A stretch of 64,000 nucleotides of DNA from Gnetum montanum (lineage: Eukaryota > Streptophyta > Gnetopsida > Gnetales > Gnetaceae): positions 1,365,967 through 1,429,966 of the forward strand of contig MNCI01006793.1 in assembly GCA_015680685.1 (NCBI GenBank), in the 5' to 3' direction. The notes beneath the pieces were generated by a model that was not told where the DNA came from, ran no database searches, and saw only the letters and a list, made by a program, of their open reading frames with translations. The position numbers and the translations under genes are program-made. Shown piece by piece: positions 12,481 to 24,270 of this stretch. The stretch's first letter is position 1. Each line of letters starts with the position of its first letter.

Positions 12481-13880
12481 ATTGGTGAGGGTCGTTCATG
12501 ATTTGGGTATTTCCTCATGATGAAATGGTCTCTTTAGCTTCCACTAGCTCAAGATCCCCTTTCTTTGTAAAAGTACCAATGCAGGGACCTCCAAGGGAAC
12601 CTTTTGTCATCAAGGTGTCCTAGCCGAACACAACCCTACCAACCATAGTCCAACCAACTAACATGACCATGCAACGACCTCCTATGATGGCTAATGCTAC
12701 TATCTCTTCCTCATAACCAATGATTGACAACCAAAATACCTTTAAAAAGTAAAGGAAGAAGCATAAATAAAAGCCTAGCAACAAGGGTGACAAGTAGATG
12801 GGGGAATAGAAGAAAGTAAGCCCACCGAATCCCACTACCATCTCAACTATATCCATGACCTCCTTCAATGAAAAAGCAAGAAGAGGATCCTAAAATCCAT
12901 AGACAAAATAAAGAGGAGAAGCCTTAGCACATTTTGGAGCACATAGAGGAAGTGAGCACAACTGGGGTGACAAGCCCATGAGCAATGATAAAAACTTAGT
13001 GCAATGGATTAGGTTAGGAAATTCCTCAAGTAGAAGAATATAACTCTAAGCTTGTATGACTTTATCATGACTTTCATCATGCATCGTGAGGTGCTAGTCA
13101 AAATTTTGACTTCCATCCTTGTTAGTTATGACATCCCTACTAATGAGGTGTCCATTCATGCAGTGATGGTTTCTTCCTCATCAAGGGAGAAAAATTCAAA
13201 ACCCCTAGTATTTTACGATAGAAAAATCAAGGTCAATCCCCAAAATGGCAAGGTAACTAAGGCTCCTCTATTCATAACAATATGTGTAACGTAGTTTAAA
13301 GTGCATTGAGTACATGTTGATGATGGGGCCATAGCAAATGTCATTCCATGCACCATAGTTGAATGCTTGGGATTAATAGAGCAAATATAACCTACAAAAT
13401 TCATAGCACTAAAATCTTTCAATAGGTCAAGTGTTGCTATCAAGGGCTCTATAACAGGAAAGAAATTCTCCATAACCACTAATTTCTTTATAATGAAGGA
13501 GATGCCAAGGTTCAATCTTATCCTTGAAAGACCTTGGTTGACTCAATTACAAATTGTGTCTTTGCCTATCCACCATAAAATTCACCTTCCTTATGAGGGA
13601 GGTGAAATCATCATTCATGGTGATAACACAATTCCCATGGCTATCAACAATGTGAACATAGAGTAGGGGTTTGAAGTGGAACTTTAGGAAGAAATTTCCA
13701 ACCATGAAGTGCATCAACCCAAGAGAGAGGAGGAACCCAAGAATAACAATGATTAATAATGGGATGTGTTATGGTGTGAACTCCCTTTCAACATCATTAG
13801 TGAAGGGGATGATGAGTACAAAATAGTGAAGAATAGGCCTTATATGTTTCCTAATCTTTTAAAGATTAGGAATAGTTTGC
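12481..13880 (+). pseudogene. Linker and aspartic protease of element B
   Basis: After gag comes a linker with SPFFVKVP and PFVIKVS, remnants of the repeated PYVVRVP motif that is clear in element 4. The pre-protease block (13052-13294) has LTSILVSYDIPTNE and PLFITICV. The protease reads VHVDDGAIANVIP at about 13313-13351, where DDG stands for the catalytic D-S/T-G. ILERPWL and LPYEGGEIIIHG follow near 13530-13620. It closes with LPFNIISEGDDEYKI near 13790. Element 4 ends its protease at the same place, and both then run into a CTTAAACTA array instead of reverse transcriptase. Several stops are present. Confidence 0.75.
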
Positions 13881-14164
13881 ACAAGTAACATGCACTCCTA
13901 CCCCTTCCATGTTGCACCCTTATGACCTTTTATAGCCATTTGTATCATAACCATTTAGCTTAATTTTTCTCTTTGTTGACTTGTTATTACCATTTTTGCC
14001 TATGTTTTATTCTGCTTTTTATGCATATTGTTTAGAAGTTTATTTTATTTTCAGTTCCATTTATTATGGCCTTATTCCTTTCTCTATTTTCTTTGTTTAG
14101 TGCAATATAAACTAAAAAAAAAATCATAAAAACTTTAAAACATAAAATCATCAAAAAATATATG
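13881..14164 (+). other. Spacer between protease and repeat array
   Basis: T-rich sequence with no coding features that I can recognise. Confidence 0.4.
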
Positions 14165-14320
14165 TTTCTCTTCAACCCTAGTCTACTAAGATCTTAAACT
14201 AGCAACACAATCTACCATGGCCTTAAACTAGCAAAACAATACAGCCTATGCCCTTCATGACCTTAAACTAGCAAAATAATACAACTTGTGCCTACTGTGG
14301 CCTAAAACTAAAAAATGTCT
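14165..14320 (+). repeat. CTTAAACTA array of element B
   Basis: Four decayed units of about 35 bp share the core GACCTTAAACTAGCAAAA. The array occupies the same position as the larger array at 55909-56356 of element 4: after the protease and before the 3' end of the antisense gene. Confidence 0.75.
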
Positions 14321-14622
14321 CTTTTATTATATTTTTCTTTAGCCTATTATTGCACTGATTAGCCATTTAATTTTATAATAAAAAATGTTAACATAGCCAT
14401 TCACAACATTTATAACATTTACAATACTTACTAGAACAACATATATAGCAAAAAATGAAACAAAAAATTTAACTTTAAAATATTGAAAACATACATAACC
14501 ATGGCCATACTATGTGGAAAAATGTTGAAAAGATAATAACAACCATCTATAACATGGACTTGGCTAATAATAGCCAACATAAAAATAAAAACAAATAGCT
14601 TACAAGAGGTAGATGAAGGATG
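14321..14622. other. AT-rich spacer
   Basis: Very A-rich sequence with no recognisable feature. By comparison with element 4 it would be the region downstream of the antisense gene. Confidence 0.4.
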
Positions 14623-17600
14623 CTAAGGAGCATTTAAAGGAGGAAGTGGTGGGTCATTCCCACCCTCACCATTGGGGCTACCAATGTCTTTTGATGAATG
14701 AAATACAATAACACATCGTTAGTTGGTAACCAATATATAAAACCATAACTTAAAATAAAACTAAAACATAAAATGCATAAAATCTATGTGAATTCTAGCT
14801 CCATTAATTCTAGTGATAGATGTGGAAGGCCATCCTCTAAACAATGGAGGATTTGGCCTTCTATCATATTAACCTAGTTAATATCCCTATGATCCATGTC
14901 GATGAGGACGCTAGTCCTATCTATTATGGTCCAAGAAGATGGCTCCTAGGTAATAGTAGTTATAGAGGTCTCACTTGAAATAGTGGTAATATAAAGAGTA
15001 GGGGATTTCTCCACCATGAGAGTACTCTCAAAGAGCTAATAGGAATTCTTTGCTTGGATCCCTTGAATGAATATCCCTCTCTTGCACCATTTAGCTAACT
15101 CCTCTTTGAGCCACTTTAGGTAGGCCTGATGATCAACCTTATACTACCACTTTTGTTCCTTTTGTTTCCTACCCCACTCTAGGATCCAAGTGCAATGATC
15201 TTTTAATCCTCAACCTTCTAGGAGATGAGGCCCATCTACATCTTCTATTCTACCATCTCATGTGAGAGCACTATTTCCCAAATGGCATGCTAGTAGTAAG
15301 CCAATGTGATCTCTTTGGTCCAAAATTTCCTTGAGTTAGCCACTTAGGCTTCCATAAATGCCTTGTGGTCCTAGAGCTCTTTGATCATCTCTTCCTACCA
15401 TTGAGTGCTCTTCCTCAAGGCCACAACTAGCTCACATAGGGATTCATTGCACCTCTCTAGCTCCCATGAAGTTTTCACACATGACATTGCTAGATTAGTT
15501 GCATTCTTGTATAACTTCTAGGGTACACTAGAGATATCAAAGGGAAGCTTTGGTAAGAAGTCAATCTCCATGTCATGGCTAGGATCCCAGTTCATAGAAG
15601 GCACTACATAATAATAAAATACAACCATAAAAATAGTGTATAACCTAAGATAGCCATAAAAAAATATAACATATGATATAGCAAAATAACTAAATCATAG
15701 AAAATAAAGTTATTACTTATCTCCAGTGCAACTTGATGCAACTGGTCGATGACAGCCTTAGCCATCCTATGCATGAACTCCAACTTGTTTGGGATATCTA
15801 TCCATGGTTTCACATGAAAGTTAGGGATAGGGGTCTAAATTGGAGACTGAAGAACTACTATAAGTATAACAATCATCGAATGTTTAGGAAGAAAATCAAA
15901 TTTACAATAATAAATTATAATAAGAATAATAAAGACATGTGCATACCTAGCTCATCCTCCTCTTCCTCTAGGATGATGATGGAAGATGTGCCTAGTACTA
16001 CCTCACTGAATCGGGTGTCTAAATCAATGATGGAAAATCCTTTAGTCTCATGCTACTATAAGAGTGCCTCTTATGCATTCCTTTGTTTCTCCTCAGCTAT
16101 GACAGCTACACATCTTTGAGCATCCTCCTGTACAATATCTTGGGCTACCATGACCTAACGCTTGTCTACAACCATAACATTTAGAAAATCAATTAGCATT
16201 AGAAATCATAATGTATTCATAAGACCCTAAAACATAGAATAGCCAAAATGTAAATAAAGCTTACCTATGACCACCTACTATGATGACTTAATCTTAAACC
16301 TAATTTTCTTTGAGGTGGGCTATTCTAATGCTGGTGTTGGTTCCTCTATGGGCCTCTTGAGCTTAGCCCTAACTTCCCCTTTAGATTTTCTGTATCACTG
16401 CTTGGCCTTCAAGATGCTCACCAGGATTGTGAGGGGATCCTCCTCCAAGCTATCAAGGGATTTGCATCATATATCATCAAAATTATTGATTGTAATGGAT
16501 AGAAAATACTCCATCTCATCTAGTGGATGCTAGGCCTACACCATTGGATAAATGTGCCTTATCCAAGGTCTAGAAAGCTAGTCTAAATCTTGGGCAATCC
16601 ATCATCCATTCCTCCACACCACCAAGAAATTCACAAACCTCTTTAAATGACTTGTAAAAAATACAAAATGCATGTGGATTATGGTAGAGGTGTCCTTGTA
16701 GAATCTAAGAATTTGATCTTGGAGCCTAATAGCCTAAGGAACCTCCTAGTTGAACCTAATGCCATATATCAAGACCTTCTTAAAAGTCCACCCCCACACA
16801 ATGTCGATTACCTTACTTTGTGAAAATAGTTTAGGAAATGCATGGGACCTAAACAAAGGATATGAAGCCTTTGCATCAAGGTTCATGAAGCTATCCATGG
16901 AAATTCTAGAGTGGCCCATGCTAACACCAAGCCAGTCTAAAACTTCCTTCCAATGGCCTTCTTCCTTTATTAGTTTGGTGGCAACCTTTGACCCATTAGT
17001 GGGAGCACCAAACAAGTTGAAAAAGTTTCTCTCATTAATGGCTATGATAATTGACACACCTTGGATGGTGGTCTAGAAGTGATCAGCTTCTTCATTAAAG
17101 GAGTCAATGAATTTTAGCATCTCTATAGCAGGGATGGAAAGAAGAGGTGCCATAAATTGATAAAAAAAACATGAACGCTCAATGTTTTCTTGAATGTACC
17201 TATGCATTTGTCCCCTTAGCCACTCCTATTCTAGTATCACCTCACCAAACTTCAAGATGAGGGTATCCTCATGATGTCCTATAAGTGGTAAGGTGACATC
17301 AATAGAGGCAAAGGATCTTGTAAGGCAACAACCAATGTTCAACGTCAACATAAGAAAGTTTAATAACTATTTGAAGCAAAAGAATACTTAGAATTTTCAT
17401 AACCATAAAACATTAGAAGCTATAGTCTTTTTGTTCACCTGTCTTCTTCTTCTTCAATGTGGTTTGAGTAGAGGTACTAGTTGCTAAGGTCTAATCCAAG
17501 GAGCTCTTGGAGCCTACCCACTACTTATGTATCATCCTCTCATCCACACACTTCTTATAAACAAGGTTAAAATCTAGTGGTGTATTCACTAAGGTCCCCA

Positions 17601-18231
17601 CTTAATTATTCATACATAATCAGTTTGATTTGGGGTCCCTTGGTAAATATATATAAGGTGGTTTGAGCCACCACCATGATTTGATCATTAGTGATCAAGC
17701 CTTGATAGCTAACCTTGTACCTATAAGAAATTCAAAAAACCAAAGAGGTTAGGAAAGGTGGTTTAGCCAAGAAAGCCAAAAAAATATAAAAATACTACAA
17801 CAATCATGCTTGTCCCTATAGATGATACACAATGCCAAGTGGGTTCTAGTATAATCTATGATCTATGTGAGAAAACATTAGAGTATTGTTAGCATTATAA
17901 TAACTATACTCTAGCATAGTGTAGATCTTTGTAAGGTATTATGGACTAATCATGTCTACAATTTCCCTTGCTATCTTAGGAAGTAAATTATTAGTAATAA
18001 ACCTAATAACTAGACTAGATTCCTAAGGCATTAGTGTCTCCACTATAACCTCATCTACATCTCTAGAAAAGTGTGGCCACAACATCACACTAAGGTTCTA
18101 AATGATGTAAGAAAAAAGTTTCCTTATCCCTAGTTGGAACCATAATGAGAACTTATCCAAGGTCATATCAAGTGAAGGGGTATTGGCCTTGGGATGGCCA
18201 ATGTAGCATAGGATTCCCACTAACTCCATAA
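14623..18231 (-). pseudogene. Antisense accessory gene copy B (FCP1/NIF-like domain plus helical region)
   Basis: The minus strand holds exons 2 to 8 of the gene also seen at 56633-61120. Approximate exon limits are: e2 18231-17810; e3 about 17715-17439; e4 about 17330-16265; e5 16165-15947; e6 about 15852-15722; e7 15603-14785; e8 14687-14623. Exon 2 shows IMELVGILCYIGHPKANTPS, then NANNTLMFSHIDHRLY, parallel to FCP1/NIF-like phosphatases but with Glu and Val at the usual acidic positions. Exon 4 has NFFNLFGAP and YPLFRSHAFPKLFSQS, and exon 7 is a charged helical stretch. The product ends GGNDPPLPPLNAP, matching the acidic tail of copy C. There are many stops. Exon 1 and the promoter are missing because an LTR begins at 18232. 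Confidence 0.75.
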
Positions 18232-19188
18232 TGATGAGTATGGGTAATGGGCATCAAAGTGTCACATCAACAAGTCCCTATTGATGCAGCCTCATTGACA
18301 GGGCCCTATTTATGTGGTGTTGCCTTGTCGATGGGGCTATGTTAATGTAATGTTTTTAATGTCTATGGGGCCTTGTCGATGTAGTCCTATAGAAAAAACT
18401 ATAAATATGAGCTCATAGCCATGTTTATGATCATTCAACTCATACTAGTAGCAGAGCTCTTGTAGTTTATCCATTTGAAAGTTAGAATATTTCTCTGAGT
18501 GCCTATAGTAGGAGTCAGCAAGTGTATAGATCTTTATTCAAGCACTATTGTACTTGAACCACACCAATGTGTATTGCAATAGAGATGAGCCTTTTGATCA
18601 AACCTTGTAGCACTTAGAATAGATTAATGATTTGTTTATGTATTTATGATTTTCATTAATTATGCTATTAATTTAGATAAACTAAAATTCAAGTGATTAG
18701 TTAATTAATTAAGCTAAATAGATTAGACACGTAAGTACAACTGCTTCGAGCATAGACATCTATTTTCTTGGTAATCCCAACAGCATTATTGCTTGGCGCA
18801 TCCACTAGCATAGCACTTGGTAACCCAACAGTGGATACGTGGGTTCAGGATGTGTATGGAAAGTGGGATTGGATGCTTATGTTAGGACTAGTTAGAGATT
18901 AGTTAGTTAGTTAAACTAAATTAGTTGTTAAAATACTTCATCTCTCTACTTTAACCACCAAAGAACATAAAACACATAAAAATAAAAATCATATGCCTCG
19001 ATTATACTTAACCACACCATGTGCATCACAAGTGTAATTGGAAAGACAATGAATGACCATTAGGGTAAGGTTTACTTCCTAGAAGACTAGTGTATTGGAA
19101 ACTATAGAGTTTGCAGAATTCAACTAGATCACACATGAACACTTCGTGATTCATATGGTTGGGTGTATGGGTACCTTGCCACTCATCA
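18232..19188 (+). repeat. Athila-like group II LTR, copy 1
   Basis: It opens TGATGAGTATGGG and ends CCACTCATCA, with a decayed Asp-tRNA primer site following at 19189. It aligns along its length with 40942-41896 and 48583-49508. U3 carries repeated GTCGATGGGGCC / GTCGATGTAGTCC blocks (about 18285-18390), followed by the TATA box TATAAATA at 18400-18407. It is most likely a 5' LTR because gag follows. It breaks exon 2 of accessory gene copy B. Confidence 0.85.
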
Positions 19189-19208
19189 TTGACACCATTA
19201 TCAGTGAC
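19189..19208 (+). other. Primer-binding site (Asp-tRNA type, decayed)
   Basis: TTGACACCATTATCAGTGAC aligns with TTGGCGCCGTTGCCGGGGAC, the complement of the plant Asp-tRNA 3' end. Most differences are transitions. It directly abuts the LTR. Confidence 0.65.
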
Positions 19209-19328
19209 TCTTTTTGTTGAAACATGAACTATCTAGGATTCATGAATATCATTGGATGAATCCCAAGGTCAACATCATTCTCAATTATATAATTACAAAA
19301 GCACATTGATTATTTTATTTGTTACAAA

Positions 19329-20698
19329 ATGTCTTCTTCTTCTCATAGGTGTGAAGATGTTAAACCGTCAGTTTCACAAGAGTGCAAGGTGGTATATACT
19401 CATCTAGATGAGTACATACTTAACTTCACCTTCATCCTACATTAGGATGAACAACTGTTATGGCATGACATGGAGGGAAACATCATAATGTTCCCTGATC
19501 GATCTATCCCTACGATGCTTTTTTAAACTTTTAAGAGGTTGGAGATCTTAGATCTTTAAGAGGAATATGTTGTGCATGGTTATGACACTCAATATTACCA
19601 TCCCACTAAAACAAAACACAAGAGAGATCGACACGAGGAAAAGCATCATATGTTTATGAAGGGAAAACACTTCACCAATTCCTTGTTCCTATTAAACCAA
19701 ATCAATAGTGAGGGTCCTTTCCTTGGGAGTTCTCAACATGAAGATTCTCCACCTCTAGTTATTGGTGATGAGGGTTTGACCCTAAGCTTGAAGTCCACTA
19801 TTAACAAACTAGGTTTAGGAAAAAGTGATAGTTAAGGCATGACTCAAGAAAACATCATAATGGCAAGGAATCTAAGGATTGTGGTCACGAAAAGTGAAGA
19901 GATGGTGGCAAACACCATGGTGGTGGTGGTGGTCCATCTTCCTCTTCATCCTCTTCATCTAATTTTGAACATTCCTCTTCATCTTTTGGTTCTAATAGAA
20001 GCCATTGGAGAAATAATCATGATGAAGTTGATCAGTGAGACAACAATGATCATAGAACTAGCTAAGAGTGAAGGGGTGGCAGAAACCATCATCAATTCCA
20101 TTGACACAATGATGATGATGAACCTTTGTTAGAAACTTGAAGCATGCTTAACATTACAGAGGTAGTTAAGATTCCAACTAAGCATATGAAAGATAGTCAA
20201 ATCAAGTGCCTAGACATGAACAATATCTTAAGATTTGAGGGGGGATATAACTCTAATTTGAAAAAGCATCTAGAAGCCTTTTATGATACTTGCACCTTAT
20301 AAAACATTGAAATTAATTGGAAAAAAATCAAACTTTTTCCCAATACACTCATCAAAGAGGCAAATAATTTGTACCAGTCCTTAGATCTAGAATTTATCCA
20401 TAGATGGAGTACAATGCTAGAACTATTTAATGACAAATACTAGACATACTCTAAGGTGTCTAATCTAAGAAGGTAAATTCAATGCTAGAAACAGGGAACA
20501 CATGAACCCTTAGATGTCACCATGAGTATATATTATTTTCTCTTACATTGATGTCTTAGCCATGGTTATTCTCAAGGGGAACAACTTTGCCAAATCATAG
20601 ATGAGCTCAGAGTAGAAACTAGAAGAATTCTTGAAGTTTATGCCCAAGGAAGACTATTTGAACTAAGAGCTCATCAGATACAAAGGCTCATAGGGTAG
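19329..20698 (+). pseudogene. gag of Athila-like element C1 (5' part)
   Basis: The first ATG after the leader is at 19329 (MSSSSHRCED). The recognisable capsid part lies at about 20140-20690 and reads, across stops, LKKHLEAFYDTC, KLFPNTLIKEANNLYQSLD and MLELFNDKY. This is a Ty3/gypsy gag core. An imperfect tandem of TCTTCATC codons lies near 19940-19990. The frame is broken near 19830 and 20130. The gene is interrupted at 20698 by the insertion 20699-23848 and resumes at 23849 after a 5-bp duplication. Confidence 0.75.
20694..20698 (+). repeat. Target-site duplication GGTAG (left)
   Basis: GGTAG here is repeated exactly at 23849-23853, immediately outside the inserted segment, and both copies lie inside the gag frame. 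Confidence 0.8.
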
Positions 20699-21241
20699 TG
20701 TTGGCACATTTGGCCATTTCATGGAACAATTGGATTATCATATTCCAAATTAGAATAACGAATGTTTGAGAATTTAAAAGTAAACATATAGTAGCTTAAA
20801 AATTATGGGATGATGAGTATGTTGGCGGGGATTTCAGATTTTTGTAACAAAGAGAATACGAATGTTCTGGATTACCAAAAAAACAAAAATTTTTTCATGT
20901 TGCCCAGCAAAGGGCATGTTTGCTTGGCCATGGATTCAAGTAAGTGGGGAGGAGCGTCATAGTTAAAATTTTTTTTTGATTATTTCGGAATTTGGACATG
21001 TGAGTTTTGGATTCTTCTGGTCCATTTGAATGATTTGGGCATCCAGAATTTGTTGGCGTCAGGGCTGCGGCTGAGCTGTGAAGAACATCGCACTGACAAA
21101 CAATGCTAGGGTAATCTATTTATCTAGAGTTCAAACCCTTAAGGGATGGCAGGAATATCCTCAATAAATTTTATCTATAGCCACATTAGAGGATACAGTT
21201 GATTTCAAAAGAAAAATCATCAGAACTTTGGCATTCACAAC

Positions 21242-21545
21242 ATGCTCATCAAGATGAAGCAAATTGCAGAGGTGTTCCTGGGCACCACCATCTGACACGC
21301 CATCATCACGATGACCACATACTTCAACAACTCGCAGCCCCATGCCACCAAAGATGTTGGCACCATCACTAGCCTCAATGTCATGCGCATCATCAATGAA
21401 CCGACAGTGGCGGCAATCACGTATGGGCTGGTCAAGAAGACCTCGGGCTAGTACAAGGTAGAGTAAAATGTGCTCATCTTTGACCTCAGCGGTGGCACCT
21501 ACGGCTTGTTCAAGATCATTGGAAAGATAGATTTCAGAAGAATGG
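21242..21545 (+). pseudogene. Hsp70 fragment (ATPase domain)
   Basis: One frame reads MLIKMKQIAEVFLGTT, then [18 protein letters not shown], then VLIFDLSGGTYG, with three in-frame stops. These are hallmark blocks of the Hsp70 nucleotide-binding domain (NEPTAAAIAYGLD and the phosphate-binding IFDLGGGTFD), covering roughly residues 115-210 of a protein of about 650. The fragment has no introns and no start or end of its own gene. GC content is higher than in the surroundings, fitting coding origin. The long open frame on the opposite strand (21161-21562) is only its shadow. Confidence 0.85.
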
Positions 21546-21574
21546 GCACCTTCTTCATGCAATATGACATTTGA

Positions 21575-21980
21575 GTTTGTACAAAAAGTACTCGCATTGA
21601 ATAAGCTTGGGCTTCTGCCTGTGACAGTAGTTAATGATTCAAATCCCTAGTGGACGTTTCTTGAAAGGTCTATATTAAATGTTGGAGGAAAACTTCACAA
21701 GCTAGAAATTTTACCAAGTGCCACAGATGCACGCTATGTACGAGAGGTTGGAATCCCAACACTTGGATTCTCACCAATGACAAATACCCTACTTTTAATT
21801 CATGATTACAATGAGTTTCTAAATGAAGCCGAGTACGTTAAGGGAGTGAAAGTATATGAAGTGATAATCGAGTCCTATACATCCTACTCTGAACTTGAGG
21901 AAGTCCACTTGGAATTGTGGAGCGATGACAAATTTGCTCTGCGCAAGGATATAAAACACCTTGCAAAATTTCTATTATAA
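21575..21980 (+). pseudogene. Aminoacylase-1-like C-terminal fragment (M20 family)
   Basis: The plus strand reads DSNP, stop, W, then GGKLHKLEILPSATDARYVR, GFSPMTNTLLLIHDYNEFL, and a C-terminal helix ending KHLAKFLL and a stop. This is the last third of plant aminoacylase-1, a zinc peptidase of the M20 family that removes N-acyl groups from amino acids. The stop falls where relatives have Trp. The metal-site HDHNEFL reads HDYNEFL, so even an intact protein would probably be inactive. It directly follows the Hsp70 fragment on the same strand, making an artificial chimera. Confidence 0.8.
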
Positions 21981-22511
21981 TCATCAAAAACTGAAGAGCA
22001 TTTGTGAGAAGCGAAGGTTACAATAGTTGTAGATTTTTACAGAACACATGGCAAACTTTCTAAACGTGGCGGCAGAGCCTTCTTCCACGGTGGCAGTTGA
22101 TAACGATTTTGGGCAGGGCAGGATAATTTGGAATTATTTAAGGGCAGTTCCAGGCCTAACGCCTTCACATTCGGACCTCATATTTTAAGTCATCGCTGGA
22201 TTTAAATTTCTATTTCCAACAAATTTTACACAGGTGCAAGTGCAAATAAATTATTTATATAAATTTACATAGATTAGCTACTACTACCACCAACGTCTAC
22301 ACCAAGGTGGATATTATATTATCTTTTTACCATCACATTGTTCATAAAATTACTAAGGCTTCAATAGTATTCAAAACTTAAAATTCTAAACAAATAAAAA
22401 TGAAAATAAAAATTATATGGAGCTATTGAAGTTATTTTTCATTATTCACAAAAACAATATTTGCAATATTTCTTCTAACTTCCTAACTTCCTAAGTTAAT
22501 ACTTCCTAACT
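21981..22511. other. Non-coding stretch inside the insertion
   Basis: No coding feature is recognised. It may include the 3' untranslated part of the aminoacylase transcript followed by AT-rich element sequence. Confidence 0.4.
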
Positions 22512-23848
22512 TGTTGGGCAAGTTACTTGGAAGAGAAGTTAGCTTACATATTTTTGAGTATGTAACTACCTTTTGAACCCTATAAAAAGGCTTCAAGGGT
22601 AAGAAAAGGGGGGGGGGAGAGAGAGACATTGATATCACACTTTGGAAGGTTACTAGCTAGTACTTGGGCTCTCACTTGGAGACACACTTTGGGTCTTAGG
22701 AGAAGAGCATTTGTAAAGAAGAAAGTGTGAAAGATTGCTTGTAAGATGACTTGCTAAAGAAAAGATTTCAGCCTCTTTGTCATGGTCTTGTAAGTTATTC
22801 TTTTTATTTTTTATTTTGTTTAAATTGTTTAGCTAGTGGTTTAGATAGTATCATCCTTGGCAAGTAATTTTGGAATTTTTAGATTGCTCTTATTGTTCTT
22901 GTTGCATAATTGAAAGCTTCTATTAAAATTTTGCCAAGAATCACTTGTGTTAGAAAGCCTTAAGAGCATTTTAGTAGTAAATTTTATTGTGTGACGTATA
23001 AGAATTGCTATTGGGATTGTTGTAAGAGAGCCTCTGCTTGTAGTCATGTCGTTGAACGATTCAATAGCCAAGAGGGTTTAGAAAATCTTTGGTATTTTGA
23101 TGGGACCAGAATAGCTTCTTTTTATCTTTAAAGTGAATCTCCATGGTATTTCAATTAGAAATTGTAAAGTCTTTTGAAGGTTTTGTTGAATGCAATTGTT
23201 GATGTCCATTATCTAGCCAAAATGGAGTCTCGTACATGATAGTTTATGTAGTAATTTTTTGGTAGCATGGTAGAATTGTCTTGAAGAAATTACTTATTTG
23301 AGCCTTGGAAGTTTGAATAATTCATAGATATTGAATTTTGGATAGCTTTATTGTGAAGTGTTTACTCATATCATTTTACCTTGTTTAAATATTTGAGGTC
23401 TTAACACAAATCTGCTTTCTTTTCTGTCTATTTCCATTGAATCTTGCTCTATTTCTAGTTTTCTTGTGGAACTATCTCTTTCTCTGGGGAAAATTAGGAG
23501 TAGATTCGTGGAGTTGTGCTCAAATGTTTTTGCAAAATTTTACTTGTTACAAGTAGGTATTATAAGGACCGCGTAGACTAGGCAATCGAACAAAATAGGA
23601 ACTCTCAGCAACTCACAGTACTTGGCAAAGTTGGCTGAATCTCTTTAAGATAAGTCATTTGTAGTTTACACACAACGCAATCATTTTATTTTTCACAATC
23701 GTACACTACAACAGCACACACACATACTCACATTAACTACTGAGTCTATTTGGAGGTATCTAGGCTTTGGTGTTGCCAGAGACCAGCAAGCACCTAAATC
23801 TTGTTTGAGGACACTCGTTGGTGGTCGCGTTCCAAATGGTCGCCAATA
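22512..23848 (+). repeat. Group III terminal repeat, copy 2
   Basis: It opens TGTTGGGCAAGTTACTTGG and ends GGTCGCCAATA. It aligns end to end with 1-1376. A clear TATA box (TATAAAA) is at 22581-22587, followed about 30 bp later by a GA-rich stretch. It forms the 3' end of the inserted segment, next to the right-hand GGTAG. Confidence 0.8.
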
Positions 23849-24270
23849 GGTAGGTAGCAATAGAAGAAGGTGAGTTAAAAAAAATAATATAATAGGGACA
23901 TTTCCATCAAAAAAAGGGAGGTTTGATTCTATGACAAGGAAGAGTCATCACTTGATGAAGTGGTGAATAGAAAAACCTTGCCCATCCAAAAATCTATTTG
24001 TAATATTTTAGCTAAGGTTGATAAATTATGGGACTCTTTGGATGAAAAATTCTAATATGCTATGAAGATTGCTAAAGAATCTAAAGAGCATAATAGTGAT
24101 CATAATTGTAGGAGGTGGAGAGAAGTTAAATGTGCCTACCAAAGAGGTAAGGGAAAAATTGTTGCAGTTGAACTAGTCATGGAAATAGACTTTGATGATG
24201 ATGTTGGGTGTGACATCTATTAGTATGAACATCCTAAGGGATGTGGCCCTATGGTGTCACACTTACAAGA
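23849..24270 (+). pseudogene. gag of Athila-like element C1 (3' part)
   Basis: This is the continuation of gag after the insertion, beginning with the second GGTAG. Readable pieces are NRKTLPIQKSICNILAKVDK, HNCRRWREVKCAYQRGKGK and EIDFDDDVGCDIY, with stops. The Cys and His residues could be a knuckle remnant. After about 24270 the sequence switches to the non-coding region that in element C2 follows integrase, so protease, reverse transcriptase and integrase are missing from C1. Confidence 0.55.

Larger units (their letters stand above)
20699..23848 (+). mobile_element. 3.15-kb insertion carrying host gene fragments, group III end
   Basis: The segment starts TGTTGGCAC, ends CGCCAATA and is flanked by a perfect 5-bp direct repeat GGTAG, which fits LTR-type integration. 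Its 3' part (22512-23848) is the group III terminal repeat. Its 5' end does not obviously match that repeat beyond TGTTGG, so the 5' LTR may be deleted, replaced or strongly diverged. Between them are pieces of an Hsp70 gene and an aminoacylase-1 gene on the same strand. I see no transposase, gag or pol. A non-autonomous LTR element that picked up transcripts is my preferred reading; a Helitron or Mutator-type capture is less likely given the 5-bp duplication. Confidence 0.6.

Noticed and set aside
21161-21562. 133-codon open frame on the minus strand
   Set aside because: It is the exact reverse of the Hsp70 fragment; the Hsp70 motifs are on the plus strand.
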